Below, one piece after another: positions 8,878-17,977 of a stretch of DNA of 64,000 nt. Position 1 is the stretch's first letter; each line of letters starts with the position of its first letter. The stretch is from Prochlorococcus marinus XMU1411 (GTDB lineage: Bacteria > Cyanobacteriota > Cyanobacteriia > PCC-6307 > Cyanobiaceae): positions 496,001 through 560,000 of the forward strand of contig NZ_JAAORI010000003.1 of NCBI RefSeq assembly GCF_017696075.1, read 5' to 3'. The position numbers and the translations under genes were made by a program. The notes under the pieces are model-generated. The model searched no databases and had not been told where the DNA came from. It worked only from the letters and a program-made list of their open reading frames with translations.

Positions 8878-9792
8878 ATGAAATACAATCTTGAACTAAT
8901 AAAAAATAGAAGAAAGATAATTGGTTTTTCAACTGTTCTTATTTTGTTGAGCCTTTTAGGAATTTTATATTCTACCTTTAATACTTCTTACAAGAAACCT
9001 ATAAATTTAGGGATGGATTTTGTTGGGGGAAATGAACTAAGAATAGAAAGAGTTTGTGAAGATGAATGTTCTAATTCTTCCCCTGATTTAGTTTTAGAAA
9101 ATTTAAGAGAGATCTCTAAAAATAAAAACTTTTTAAATAATATTAAATTACAATTTCAAAATAATAATAAATTAATTTCTATAAGAACGCCTTATTTGAG
9201 TATAGAAGAATCAAATATTCTTATTAATAATCTTGATAAAATTATTGGTCCTCTAAATTATGAGAGTAAGGATTCAAGATTAATAGGTCCAAAGCTTGGG
9301 AAAAGATTACTTACTAATTGTGTTACTTCATTATTAGTTTCTTTATTAGCAATATCTTTATATATAACTATTAGATTTGATAAAAAATATGCATTATTTG
9401 CATTATTAGCTTTATTCCATGATTTATTAATTGTTTTCGGTATATTCTCATGGTTGGGAATTTTATTATCTGTCGAAGTAAATAGTTTATTTGCGGTGTC
9501 CTTGTTAACTATTGCTGGTTATTCTGTAAATGATACTGTTGTTATTTTTGATAGAATTCGCGAGAATTTAAAATCAAAGAATGAAGGCTATAACGAAACT
9601 ATTCAATTATCAGTAAACGAATCATTTAGGAGAACAACGTTTACAAGTATTACAACCCTTATCCCTTTATTAAGCATAATTTTGTTTGGTTCCTATTCAC
9701 TATTTTGGTTTTCTTTGGCCTTATCATTAGGAATTATAGTTGGAAGTTATTCAAGTATTTTATTGGCTCCATCTTTCTTACTTAAAGACTGA
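8878..9792 (+). CDS. secF: Protein translocase subunit SecF
   Basis: Partner of SecD in Sec-dependent export. The 304-aa protein has an N-terminal TM (about 15-33), the NLGMDFVGGNELRIE signature, a periplasmic loop, and five TMs including YSVNDTVVIFDRIRENL, the conserved SecF membrane motif. ATG start. It follows secD by 22 bp and precedes a 60-aa membrane protein by 18 bp. Length is normal. Confidence 0.95.
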   Translation: MKYNLELIKNRRKIIGFSTVLILLSLLGILYSTFNTSYKKPINLGMDFVGGNELRIERVCEDECSNSSPDLVLENLREISKNKNFLNNIKLQFQNNNKLISIRTPYLSIEESNILINNLDKIIGPLNYESKDSRLIGPKLGKRLLTNCVTSLLVSLLAISLYITIRFDKKYALFALLALFHDLLIVFGIFSWLGILLSVEVNSLFAVSLLTIAGYSVNDTVVIFDRIRENLKSKNEGYNETIQLSVNESFRRTTFTSITTLIPLLSIILFGSYSLFWFSLALSLGIIVGSYSSILLAPSFLLKD

Positions 9793-9810
9793 GCTTAACC
9801 GTTTAATTTT

Positions 9811-9993
9811 ATGAAATTAAATTACTATTTGATAATTTTATTTTCTTTAGTTTTAATTGATCTTTCTACTGAGCTAAGAATATTATTTGATCATTTTACT
9901 TTTAGTTCACTAAATTTTGCTATTGGTAAACATCCTTTAGCTTTTTTTATACTTTTTTCCTACCCATATTTATATAAAAAATTAATTAAGTAG
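9811..9993 (+). CDS. 60-aa small membrane protein after secF
   Basis: Unrecognised small protein. Two hydrophobic segments are visible (about 4-20 and 43-53), separated by a stretch with charged residues (TELRILFDHFTFSS), and the tail is Lys-rich. It has an ATG start 18 bp after secF on the same strand and ends 3 bp before a convergent gene. Intact frame, composition and operon position argue that it is expressed. A role at the translocon would be speculation. Confidence 0.55.
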   Translation: MKLNYYLIILFSLVLIDLSTELRILFDHFTFSSLNFAIGKHPLAFFILFSYPYLYKKLIK

Positions 9994-9996
9994 TTT

Positions 9997-11040
9997 TTAA
10001 ATATCTTTAAATGATTCTTTGATTAAAACCTGAATTACAACAGCCAATGGAAGAGATAGTATTAACCCTAATGGACCAAAAATGAAGGTAAATCCAAATT
10101 GTGAAATTAATGTTAGCCCAGGAAGTAAATTTGCTTTTTTCTTCATTATAGATGGCATTATTATGTAGCTTTCAATATTTTGAATTATTATATATGCTCC
10201 TAAAACGGCCAGTGGTTTCCAAAAATTATCTAGTAGTGCAATTGAGATTGGAAATATACCGCTAATAACTGGACCTATATTTGGAATTATATTAAGAACC
10301 ATCGCTATTAAAGCATTTGAGACTACATATTTGACATCTAATATAGACAAAACTATTAATGATAATAGACCTACAGATAATGAACTTATGACCATAGAAA
10401 AGGTCCAATTTGCTAATGCAATATTGCATTTATCCAGAATATTTCTAAATTTGTTGCGATAATTTTTTGGAATTAATAGAAGTATATTTTCTTTATATTG
10501 TTTTGGTTCAATAGAAATCATCAAACTCACTGCTAATACGAATACTAATTTCAAAAGACCTGAACCCAGATTGCCTGCAATATTGATTAAATTCTTAAAA
10601 CTTTCTTGAATAGCTTTAGCAATAGTTGAGGCATCTGGAATGGTAACTACATTATTTATAAGATTGAATATGTCTATAACATTTTCTGATTTTTCACCAT
10701 AAAATAAACTATTAAATTTGTCCAGATTTGTATTAATCAATATATTAATTTTTGATAAACCATTTGGAATATCAACGAGTATTTCATTGAATTCATTTAT
10801 AAACGGAGGCAATACAAGAATAAAAATAGTAAATACTAATACTGATATAACAGTTATGACAAGAAACAAAGATAGTAATCGGGGAATCCTCAAACCCTTT
10901 TGCATTTGATTACATAAATTACATACAATATTAGAAATTACTAACGAACAAATTATTAAGAGGAGAAAATCTCTTAAAGTCCATATTATTAACGAAGTGA
11001 TTAAAATTACTAATAAATTAAAATATGATGAACTAATCAA
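9997..11040 (-). CDS. AI-2E family (PerM/UPF0118) membrane transporter
   Basis: A 347-aa polytopic membrane protein of the AI-2E transporter family. It has N-terminal TM pairs, a soluble linker with amphipathic helices, and C-terminal TMs with the diagnostic VLNIIPNIGPVISGI block (about residues 250-265) and a PLGLILSLPLAVV end. Substrates of this family differ (autoinducer-2 release, Na+/H+ exchange), so the specific role is unknown. The start is TTG at 11040. It lies 13 bp after psb28 on the same strand and may share its transcript. Confidence 0.88.
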   Translation of the reverse strand: MISSSYFNLLVILITSLIIWTLRDFLLLIICSLVISNIVCNLCNQMQKGLRIPRLLSLFLVITVISVLVFTIFILVLPPFINEFNEILVDIPNGLSKINILINTNLDKFNSLFYGEKSENVIDIFNLINNVVTIPDASTIAKAIQESFKNLINIAGNLGSGLLKLVFVLAVSLMISIEPKQYKENILLLIPKNYRNKFRNILDKCNIALANWTFSMVISSLSVGLLSLIVLSILDVKYVVSNALIAMVLNIIPNIGPVISGIFPISIALLDNFWKPLAVLGAYIIIQNIESYIIMPSIMKKKANLLPGLTLISQFGFTFIFGPLGLILSLPLAVVIQVLIKESFKDI

Positions 11041-11053
11041 TTTTCAAAATATT

Positions 11054-11407
11054 TTACTTCTTCTCAGAATATCCTAATCCATTTGATTTTGCATAACTAT
11101 TGGCAAATCTCATGAATCTATCAAAGTCTGATGTGTTCTTCCAAATATAAACTGCTTCTAAAAATATAGGTTCACCATCAACAAACTTTACTTTGACTTC
11201 ACGAGTTAATATTTCACCTTCAGAATCAATCATACGCATACCTGTGATTTCACCGTCTGTAATTGAAGATAATGCCTGAGGTTTTTCGAACAAAAATAAT
11301 GCTTGTCCAGTTGTACCATCTTTACTCCTGGTCAGTCTTATTTCGGGCACTACTGGCTCATCTGTTCCTTCATAAAATTGTATTTTTGCAGTTTTATTTG
11401 ATGTCAT
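11054..11407 (-). CDS. psb28: Photosystem II assembly factor Psb28
   Basis: Cytoplasmic-side protein that binds PSII assembly intermediates (RC47) and helps protect them during biogenesis and repair. The 117-aa sequence has the family core: [20 protein letters not shown] (about 9-28), [12 protein letters not shown]-like [12 protein letters not shown], and the conserved [10 protein letters not shown] and [16 protein letters not shown] near the C-terminus. No signal peptide or TM, as expected. ATG start. It lies 60 bp downstream of mnmH on the same strand. Confidence 0.95.
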   Translation of the reverse strand: MTSNKTAKIQFYEGTDEPVVPEIRLTRSKDGTTGQALFLFEKPQALSSITDGEITGMRMIDSEGEILTREVKVKFVDGEPIFLEAVYIWKNTSDFDRFMRFANSYAKSNGLGYSEKK

Positions 11408-11467
11408 AATATTCTGTTATTAATTTTTTATCTTAGGAAATATTTTTCATATTCGTTTGTAATTATT

Positions 11468-12508
11468 TTATAAAACATTATTTATTAACTCTAGGATACT
11501 TTCATCGTATTTTTTGTCGGTTAAATCTAATAACTTTATATTTGTTTTACCAACCTTTTCATATTCATAACACTTATCGTAATAATCTAGAACTGATCTG
11601 CAAACTAAGTCCCATTTCTCATTATTAATTGATTCAAGAGCTATTTTTGTTCTTTGCGGTCCTAATCTTTTTTTTATCCTTAATACAGATTCTTGAAGTT
11701 CCTCCTTCTTAAAAACACTATAAGTATCTATCAACTCATCTAACCTGTTAGATTCGCTCCTTAAAATTTCAATTCTTCTGGAGTTTTTCATCTGTTTGAA
11801 GAATTCATGAGGAATTTTGCATTTACCTATATTTGCACTTTCAGCTTCTACAAAAATATTATTAGAACATTTAAAAGAATTTAATTTTTCTGCAATTGTA
11901 TTTTCAAATTGCTCATTTGAAGGTTGTTCATTCATTCCTAAACCTCCAAATGTACTTCCTCTATGACAAGCAAATCCTTCAAGATCAATAGTTTGATATT
12001 TATATTTCTCTAGTAATGATAATAATCTTGTCTTCCCAGTTCCTGTCTTTCCGCCAATAACTACTATATTTAATTTTTTTGAGAAACTATCTAATACCCA
12101 TCTTCTATATATTTTGTATCCTCCATTAAGTGTTATTGGTTTTAATTTATATTTTTCTAGTAGCCAAGCAATGCTTTGTGAACGCATTCCTCCTCTAGAG
12201 CAATATATTCTGATAAAAAATTCATTATTTTGATTAGGATTAGTTTTATAAGACTCAATACTCATGAATAAATTATCAAGAAGTAATTCCATTTTTTTTT
12301 CAAAAAATTTTAATCCCTTTATAACAGCTTTTTTTCTTCCTTCTTTTTTATAAATCGTTCCAATTATAGATCTCTCATCATTATCAAATAATGGAATGTT
12401 AATAGAATTAGGCAGGTGTCCTTTATAATATTCACTCGGGCTTCTAACATCTATAAGTGGTCCTTTAAAACTTCTAAATTTCTCTAGTGCTTTTCTTTTG
12501 AAATACAT
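11468..12508 (-). CDS. mnmH: tRNA 2-selenouridine/geranyl-2-thiouridine synthase MnmH (SelU)
   Basis: Modifies the wobble 2-thiouridine of certain tRNAs, via a geranylated intermediate. An N-terminal rhodanese domain has the catalytic cysteine at C103 (RIYCSRGGMRS), equivalent to E. coli C97. A P-loop follows at 152-160 (GGKTGTGKT), then the LEGFACHRGSTFGG motif. Length 346 aa is normal. ATG start, divergent from the GUN4 gene with 33 bp between. selD is not in the window, so whether selenium is used here cannot be judged. Confidence 0.93.
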   Translation of the reverse strand: MYFKRKALEKFRSFKGPLIDVRSPSEYYKGHLPNSINIPLFDNDERSIIGTIYKKEGRKKAVIKGLKFFEKKMELLLDNLFMSIESYKTNPNQNNEFFIRIYCSRGGMRSQSIAWLLEKYKLKPITLNGGYKIYRRWVLDSFSKKLNIVVIGGKTGTGKTRLLSLLEKYKYQTIDLEGFACHRGSTFGGLGMNEQPSNEQFENTIAEKLNSFKCSNNIFVEAESANIGKCKIPHEFFKQMKNSRRIEILRSESNRLDELIDTYSVFKKEELQESVLRIKKRLGPQRTKIALESINNEKWDLVCRSVLDYYDKCYEYEKVGKTNIKLLDLTDKKYDESILELINNVL

Positions 12509-12541
12509 GGATAGTTTTTATTTTATAGATTGATTTTTAAA

Positions 12542-13261
12542 ATGAATAACAAAGAACAAGATAACTATAATAACGTTACATTAGACCTTGTAAAAAAATT
12601 TGTAGAATCCAATCAAAGAAAAAGAATAAATTCATTAAATCAAATAGAATCTGAAGTCGAAAATATTTTTAATCTTGGACCTTCATTGTTTGATATCTTT
12701 GATAGTGAAGGAGATGACTGGGCTGCTGGTTGGATATTGCAAGTTTTAAAAAAATTCAAGCCTGAATTCTTTGAAAACTCTAGATTTAATAATTGGTTTA
12801 ATACATATTCAGATATTGATATTAATTATGAAGATTTGCAATTGATGTTGGTTGAGCAAAATTTTGAAGAGGCAGATAGATTAACAAGTTCCTATTTAAG
12901 GAAACTAGCTGGTAAATTAGCTGAAAAACGTGGATATGTTTTCTACAGTGAAGTTAAGAATATGTCAGGTAAAGATCTAAAAACAATAGATAGATTATGG
13001 ACTATTTATTCAACTGGTAGATTTGGATTCTCAATTCAGGCAAAGATATTAAAATCAGTAGGAAAAAAATATGAATTAATGTGGCCGAAAATAGGTTGGA
13101 AAAAAGATGGCTTATGGACTAGATATCCTGGATCTTTTTGCTGGTCATTAGATGCTCCTGATGGACACATGCCTTTAATAAATCAACTAAGAGGAGTAAG
13201 ACTTATGGATTCCATCCTACGACATCCTGCTATTGCAGAGAGACATAATAATATTCTTTAA
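12542..13261 (+). CDS. GUN4-domain protein
   Basis: The C-terminal ~150 residues are a GUN4 tetrapyrrole-binding domain, seen in MLVEQNFEEADRLTSSYL, the IDRLWTIYSTGRFGFSIQ block, and WPKIGWKKDGLW. GUN4 proteins bind protoporphyrin and stimulate Mg-chelatase, but cyanobacteria carry several paralogues and I cannot say whether this is the chelatase activator. The N-terminal ~85 residues form a helical module similar to that of cyanobacterial GUN4. I chose the ATG at 12542 (239 aa) over a TTG at 12530. An anti-sigma-like gene follows after 48 bp. Confidence 0.88.
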   Translation: MNNKEQDNYNNVTLDLVKKFVESNQRKRINSLNQIESEVENIFNLGPSLFDIFDSEGDDWAAGWILQVLKKFKPEFFENSRFNNWFNTYSDIDINYEDLQLMLVEQNFEEADRLTSSYLRKLAGKLAEKRGYVFYSEVKNMSGKDLKTIDRLWTIYSTGRFGFSIQAKILKSVGKKYELMWPKIGWKKDGLWTRYPGSFCWSLDAPDGHMPLINQLRGVRLMDSILRHPAIAERHNNIL

Positions 13262-13309
13262 ATTTAGGTATTTAATAAGTTAAAATTAAGACAGTATCAA
13301 AATATTATT

Positions 13310-13744
13310 ATGTCCTTATTTCGGGGCAAAAATATTTTAAAAAAGTTATTTAAAAGGCCAAAAATTAACTGGTCAAACTACGAATTCGAATCATCATTAA
13401 AGTTAAATGAATTTGTCGATCAACTTTTAGAACCTATTGAAAATTCTCAATCAAGCTATCTTATAAAACTTGGTTTACATGAAGCGTTAGTTAATGCAGT
13501 AAAACATGGAAATAAATTAGATCCTAAAAAAAATATTAGAGTTAGAAGAATAATTACTCCTAATTGGTGTGTTTGGCAAATTCAAGATCAAGGCAATGGT
13601 TTAGAAATAAAAAAAAGAAACTACAAATTACCAAAAAAAATAAGTAGTGTAAGTGGCCGTGGCCTGTACATAATTAATGAATGTTTTGATGATATTAGAT
13701 GGAGTAGTAAAGGTAATAGACTTCAGTTAGCTTTAAAAAGGTGA
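13310..13744 (+). CDS. Anti-sigma-factor-like HATPase (RsbW/SpoIIAB type)
   Basis: A 144-aa GHKL ATPase of the serine-kinase anti-sigma type. The N box is at 55-70 (GLHEALVNAVKHGNKL, with E58 and N62), the G1 box is D93-QGNG, and the G2 box is SGRGLYI (115-121), all required for ATP binding. Such proteins phosphorylate anti-anti-sigma factors and hold sigma factors. No partner STAS protein or sigma factor is adjacent. ATG start. Its 3' end overlaps the convergent 87-aa gene by 22 bp. Confidence 0.88.
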   Translation: MSLFRGKNILKKLFKRPKINWSNYEFESSLKLNEFVDQLLEPIENSQSSYLIKLGLHEALVNAVKHGNKLDPKKNIRVRRIITPNWCVWQIQDQGNGLEIKKRNYKLPKKISSVSGRGLYIINECFDDIRWSSKGNRLQLALKR

Positions 13745-13986
13745 TTTTTACTAGGGCAAGGTTGATCTACGTTTATTTCTTTTAACCATTTAATACTTTC
13801 TTCTATATATTCAATAGTTTCGTTCTCATTACAAGAAATAATTAAATGACATAATCCCGCCGAAATTAGTTCTGCAGATCGTTTATATTTATTTCCTTTA
13901 TCTTTATGCCATTTAGAATGATCTATCTTTAATTTGTCATTAAGACTTTGAACAAGCTGAATAGTATCTTTATCCCAATAGTTCAT
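13723..13986 (-). CDS. 87-aa conserved-type hypothetical protein
   Basis: Unrecognised soluble protein. It looks mostly helical, with an N-terminal segment (MNYWDKDTIQLVQSLNDKL), a middle containing AELISAGLCHLIISC, and an acidic helix followed by a Pro/Cys-containing tail. It starts with ATG 12 bp after the methyltransferase gene on the same strand and ends inside the convergent anti-sigma-like gene (22 bp overlap). Its composition is typical of small cyanobacterial conserved proteins. No function can be assigned. Confidence 0.6.
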   Translation of the reverse strand: MNYWDKDTIQLVQSLNDKLKIDHSKWHKDKGNKYKRSAELISAGLCHLIISCNENETIEYIEESIKWLKEINVDQPCPSKNHLFKAN

Positions 13987-13998
13987 AGAATTTTTTAT

Positions 13999-15054
13999 TT
14001 ACTTTACAGCAGACCATACTTTGGTCATAAAAAAGGAATTTGATTTTACACTTTTAAACCCTACCTCCTCAATTTTTGAGTCTATATTCTCTTTTATGTA
14101 ATCACAATAAAAAGGCTCATGAAAAGATTTATAGAAGTTTTCCATTATGGATGTAAAGTCAGGTGAATCACTTATTTGAATTGAATCAGCTATTACTAAT
14201 ATCCCCCCAGGTTCAAGAACTCTAAAAAATTCATTTAATACTTTAGCTCTAACTGTTCTAGGTAATTCATGAAATAAGTAAACACAAGAAATGCATTGAA
14301 AACTATCATTTTCAAAAGGTAATTCTTCAGCATTACCTTTAATCAAATGAATTAAATCTCCATCTAAATCTGAAATATATCTACTTGCCTCTTTTAAGTA
14401 TGAATCAGATAAATCTATTCCTGTAATTCTTTCTTTAGGAAATGCGGCTCTTAATTGTTTTAATGTTCTTCCTGATCCTGTAGCCACATCAAGTATTTTT
14501 ATAGAACTTTTTTTTCTATCGCTAAAAATTTCAAGTCCTTCTTTTATTGGCTTAATAATTCTTCTCCTCATTGAGTCAGCACTTCCATTAAAAAGTATCT
14601 CTACTTGTAGGTCATAAATGCTGGCTGAAAAATCTGATAAATAACCATCTGTTTGATGATGAAAATTTCTCAAGTAATATTGAGGATATTTATCTTTATC
14701 AATAGATTTTGGAAGATCATCAAAGTTTTGTTTTCTGCGTCTATCCCATGTATTTGGCATATCGAGCCAAATTTTAGGATATTGAGTTAGATATCTAAGC
14801 CATGGCTCATCAAACAATAATTTTTTTGGATATATATTTTTTTCTGCATCATTCCAATCTTCTTCTCTTAAAGTATCCATTGAATTTTGGATTTGCATTA
14901 GAAGATCCTTATCTAGATCAAAGTTTTCAAGCTTCGAATCGGGAAGAATAAAATTCATTAATCTTGAACTGATCTGCTTGTGAGCAAAACCTGCGATGCT
15001 TTTACTTTGCTGTAGCGTTTTATATGCAATTTTTGAAAAAGATTCCCTAGCCAT
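13999..15054 (-). CDS. SAM-dependent class I methyltransferase (UbiE-like)
   Basis: A 351-aa protein with an N-terminal ~180-residue region of unknown fold followed by a Rossmann methyltransferase domain. Motif I is IKILDVATGSGRTLKQ (185-200), the acidic motif II is ITGIDLSDSYL (210-220), and later motifs are CVYLFHELP and RVLEPGGILVIAD. The substrate is not evident. The domain resembles the UbiE/COQ5 group, so a quinone, lipid or small-molecule target is possible. ATG start. It sits downstream of glnA but is separated from it by a strong terminator, so it likely has its own promoter. Confidence 0.85.
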   Translation of the reverse strand: MARESFSKIAYKTLQQSKSIAGFAHKQISSRLMNFILPDSKLENFDLDKDLLMQIQNSMDTLREEDWNDAEKNIYPKKLLFDEPWLRYLTQYPKIWLDMPNTWDRRRKQNFDDLPKSIDKDKYPQYYLRNFHHQTDGYLSDFSASIYDLQVEILFNGSADSMRRRIIKPIKEGLEIFSDRKKSSIKILDVATGSGRTLKQLRAAFPKERITGIDLSDSYLKEASRYISDLDGDLIHLIKGNAEELPFENDSFQCISCVYLFHELPRTVRAKVLNEFFRVLEPGGILVIADSIQISDSPDFTSIMENFYKSFHEPFYCDYIKENIDSKIEEVGFKSVKSNSFFMTKVWSAVK

Positions 15055-15082
15055 TTTTCAGTTTATATATCTATATTCCAAC

Positions 15083-15131
15083 AAAAAAAAAATCAATTTG
15101 AGAATATTTTGTGATATTTCTCAAATTGATT
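15083..15131 (-). terminator. Rho-independent terminator of glnA
   Basis: Read on the minus strand, a 17-bp stem (starting AATCAATTTGAGAA, one bulged base) with a short loop is followed directly by about ten T residues. It begins 26 bp after the glnA stop. This is the clearest intrinsic terminator in the window and should isolate glnA from the methyltransferase gene. Confidence 0.85.
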
Positions 15132-15156
15132 AATTTAAACTAATTTGTTTTTTTAG

Positions 15157-16578
15157 TTATGCATCGTAATACATGAAGAATTCATGTGGATGAGGCCTTT
15201 GTCTTAGTTGTTGTACCTCTTCGTATTTTATATCGATAAAGTTATCAATAAAATCTTCAGTAAATACTCCACCAGCTAATAGATAATCCTTATCTGCTTT
15301 TAGCGCATTAAGCGAATCATTTAGAGATGAAGGTACTGTATCAATTTTTGCAAGTTCATCAGCTGGAAGTTCAAATAAATCTACATCTACTCCATCACCA
15401 GGATCAATTTGATTTTTAATTCCATCAATACCAGCTAGCATCATTACAGAAAATGCTAAGTAAGGATTTGCGAGTGCGTCACCTGATCTGAATTCTAATC
15501 TTTTAGCTTTAGGGCTTGGACCTGTTAAAGGTATTCTTACAGCCGCTGATCTATTACCCTCCGAATAAACTAGATTTACAGGTGCTTCGAATCCTGGAAC
15601 CAATCGTTTATAACTATTTGTAGTTGGGTTTGTAAATGCTAAGAATGATGGTGCATGTTTAAGTATGCCTCCGATGTACCATCTTGCTGTTTGAGATAAA
15701 TTTGCATATGCTCCTTCACCAAAAAATAGTGGCTGCCCACTCTTCCATAAACTTTGGTGAACATGCATTCCTGTTCCATTATCGTTAAATACAGGCTTGG
15801 GCATAAACGTTGCAGTTTTTCCATATTTTTTAGCAACATTCCTGACAACGTATTTATAAGTCATTACGTTATCAGCAGAATTTATTAACGAATCGAATTT
15901 CATTCCAAGTTCATGTTGACCCGCACCAGCAACTTCATGGTGATGCTTTTCTGTGGGTATGCCTAATTCACCCATTAAAAGTAGCATTTCAGATCTGATA
16001 TCTTGGGCAGTATCATTTGGAGAAACTGGGAAATAACCTTCTTTGTATTGGATCTTGTATCCTAAATTTCCACCTTCTTCATTTCTTCCTGTGTTCCATG
16101 GAGCTTCAATTGTATCTACACTGTAAAAACAGGAACCTTCTTTTGAGTCGTATCTCACGTCATCAAATAAGAAGAATTCTGGTTCTGGTCCAAAAAATGC
16201 TGTATCAGCAATCCCAGTAGATTCTAGGTACTTTAAAGCCTTTTGAGCTAAAGATCTTGGGCATCTATCATAAGGCTCACCACTTCTAGGCTCTTGGATA
16301 GAGCAAATCATACTTAGAGTTTTATGTTTATAAAAAGGATCTATCCATGCTGTACTTGCATCAGGAACCATTGACATATCGGAAGCATTAATAGCTTTCC
16401 AACCTCTTATTGATGAACCATCAAATGCTAAACCTTCTGTGAATGAATCCTCTTCTATCATGTCTGATGTAAGAGTTAGATGCTGCCATTTACCATGAAT
16501 ATCTGTGAATTTCAAATCGATGAGTTCAATTCCTTCGTCTTTAATTTGACTTAAAACATCTTGTGGAGACTTAGACAT
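15157..16578 (-). CDS. glnA: Glutamine synthetase type I (GlnA)
   Basis: ATP-dependent ligation of ammonia to glutamate, the entry of nitrogen into the GS-GOGAT cycle. The 473-aa length fits GSI. Seen are [12 protein letters not shown], the ATP/metal-binding EPEFFLFD, the conserved [14 protein letters not shown] and [17 protein letters not shown], and the glutamate-binding [25 protein letters not shown] start. A candidate NtcA site and -10 box lie upstream, and a strong hairpin terminator lies downstream, so glnA is probably a single-gene transcript under nitrogen control. Confidence 0.97.
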   Translation of the reverse strand: MSKSPQDVLSQIKDEGIELIDLKFTDIHGKWQHLTLTSDMIEEDSFTEGLAFDGSSIRGWKAINASDMSMVPDASTAWIDPFYKHKTLSMICSIQEPRSGEPYDRCPRSLAQKALKYLESTGIADTAFFGPEPEFFLFDDVRYDSKEGSCFYSVDTIEAPWNTGRNEEGGNLGYKIQYKEGYFPVSPNDTAQDIRSEMLLLMGELGIPTEKHHHEVAGAGQHELGMKFDSLINSADNVMTYKYVVRNVAKKYGKTATFMPKPVFNDNGTGMHVHQSLWKSGQPLFFGEGAYANLSQTARWYIGGILKHAPSFLAFTNPTTNSYKRLVPGFEAPVNLVYSEGNRSAAVRIPLTGPSPKAKRLEFRSGDALANPYLAFSVMMLAGIDGIKNQIDPGDGVDVDLFELPADELAKIDTVPSSLNDSLNALKADKDYLLAGGVFTEDFIDNFIDIKYEEVQQLRQRPHPHEFFMYYDA

Positions 16579-16595
16579 AACATTTGTAATACCTT

Positions 16596-16642
16596 ATATG
16601 AAATTAATAACTTGATGATTCTTATTATGTATCAACCGTAAC
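16596..16642 (-). promoter_or_regulatory. Candidate NtcA-activated glnA promoter
   Basis: On the minus strand, GTTACGGTTGATAC (16642-16629) fits the NtcA core GTN10AC, close to the fuller GTAN8TAC. A TAN3T -10 box (TAATTT) begins 22 bases further on, the spacing of class II NtcA promoters, about 27 bp before the predicted transcript start near the glnA ATG. NtcA control of cyanobacterial glnA is established; its use of this site is inferred. Confidence 0.5.
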
Positions 16643-16792
16643 TTTTTTGAAGACTAGATGACTTCTTTCAGTGTTTCAAGTTATAAGTTTAATAATTGTT
16701 TACTTAAATATTTAAATTGAATTAATTTCTTTAAATAAATATCGCTTATGTGGAGATATTAGTCTAATTTAAAAGTAATTGAATGTAATGCT

Positions 16793-17977
16793 TTGACAGA
16801 AGCAAAACTAATTTCGGCTTTAAACGAAGAGAATCTATCTCATTTATCAAAGACTTATGTTCCCTCAAGACTTTTATTAGGTCCTGGTCCATCAAATGCA
16901 CATCCAGAGGTATTAAAAGCTCTATCGCTAAATCCAATTGGTCATTTAGATGAAGCATATATATCATTGATGTCTGATGTACAACAACTCCTCAGATATA
17001 CTTGGCAGTGTAATAATCGACTTACTCTCCCAATGAGTGGTACAGGTAGTGCTGCGATGGAAGCTTCTATAGCTAATTTTATTGAAGAAGGAGAAAAAAT
17101 TCTAATTGCTAAAAAAGGATATTTTGGCGACAGACTTGTTGATATGGCGACTAGATACAAAGCTAAAGTTGACGTTATGGAAAAACCTTGGGGTGAGGCT
17201 TTCTCTTACGATGAAATTAAATATGAAATAGAGACTAAAAAACCTGCCATATTTGCTATTGTTCACGCAGAAACATCGAGCGGTGTTCTACAACCCCTTG
17301 ATGGGATTGGTGATATTTGTAGAGAAAATAACTGCTTGTTTTTAGTTGATGCAGTTACATCTCTTGGCGCTATAGAATTATTGATTGATGAATGGAAAAT
17401 TGATCTAGCATATAGTTGTAGTCAAAAGGGTTTAAGTTGTCCACCAGGATTAAGCCCCTTTACTATGAACATAAGAGCTGAAGAAAAACTAAGTACAAGA
17501 AAAACAAAAGTTCCCAACTGGTATTTAGATTTATCTCTTTTAAATAAATATTGGGGTTCTGATCGTGTTTACCATCATACAGCCCCAGTAAATATGAATT
17601 TTGCTATTCGTGAAGGTTTACGATTAATTGCGAATGAGGGTTTAGAGAATGTTTGGAATAGACATAACAGTAATGCAAAGAAATTATGGAATGGTTTAGA
17701 AAGTCTTGGAATGGAATTACATGTATCAGAGGATTATAGATTGCCAACTTTAACCACTGTTAAAATACCTCCAGCAGTTGATGGAGAAGGTTTTAGAAAT
17801 CACCTCTTAAGAAAATTTGGAATAGAAATAGGAAATGGACTTGGAGAATTATCTGGTAAGGTTTGGCGAGTAGGACTAATGGGTTTTAATTCATGTGATG
17901 AGAATGTTGATAGATTATTAAACCTTTTTGATACTGAGCTAAAGAAATTTTCTATTTTTGAGTCCTCAACTTTTTAA
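16793..17977 (+). CDS. Class V aminotransferase, serine/alanine-glyoxylate type
   Basis: PLP-dependent enzyme of the alanine-glyoxylate/serine-pyruvate aminotransferase group, likely used in photorespiratory glyoxylate removal. The 394-aa protein starts with RLLLGPGPSNAHPEVL (26-41), has SGTGSAAMEA (82-91), the PLP-ring aspartate D186 (FLVDAVTSLG), and the Schiff-base lysine K212 (SCSQKGLSCPPG). The start is TTG at 16793. An ATG just upstream is out of frame and closes at once. Its 3' end overlaps convergent tadA by 26 bp. Substrate choice (serine or alanine donor) cannot be told from sequence alone. Confidence 0.9.
   Translation: MTEAKLISALNEENLSHLSKTYVPSRLLLGPGPSNAHPEVLKALSLNPIGHLDEAYISLMSDVQQLLRYTWQCNNRLTLPMSGTGSAAMEASIANFIEEGEKILIAKKGYFGDRLVDMATRYKAKVDVMEKPWGEAFSYDEIKYEIETKKPAIFAIVHAETSSGVLQPLDGIGDICRENNCLFLVDAVTSLGAIELLIDEWKIDLAYSCSQKGLSCPPGLSPFTMNIRAEEKLSTRKTKVPNWYLDLSLLNKYWGSDRVYHHTAPVNMNFAIREGLRLIANEGLENVWNRHNSNAKKLWNGLESLGMELHVSEDYRLPTLTTVKIPPAVDGEGFRNHLLRKFGIEIGNGLGELSGKVWRVGLMGFNSCDENVDRLLNLFDTELKKFSIFESSTF

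Noticed and set aside
16764-16967. Minus-strand ORF of 67 codons over the aminotransferase start
   Set aside because: It is antisense to a well-conserved N-terminus and has no homologous features.
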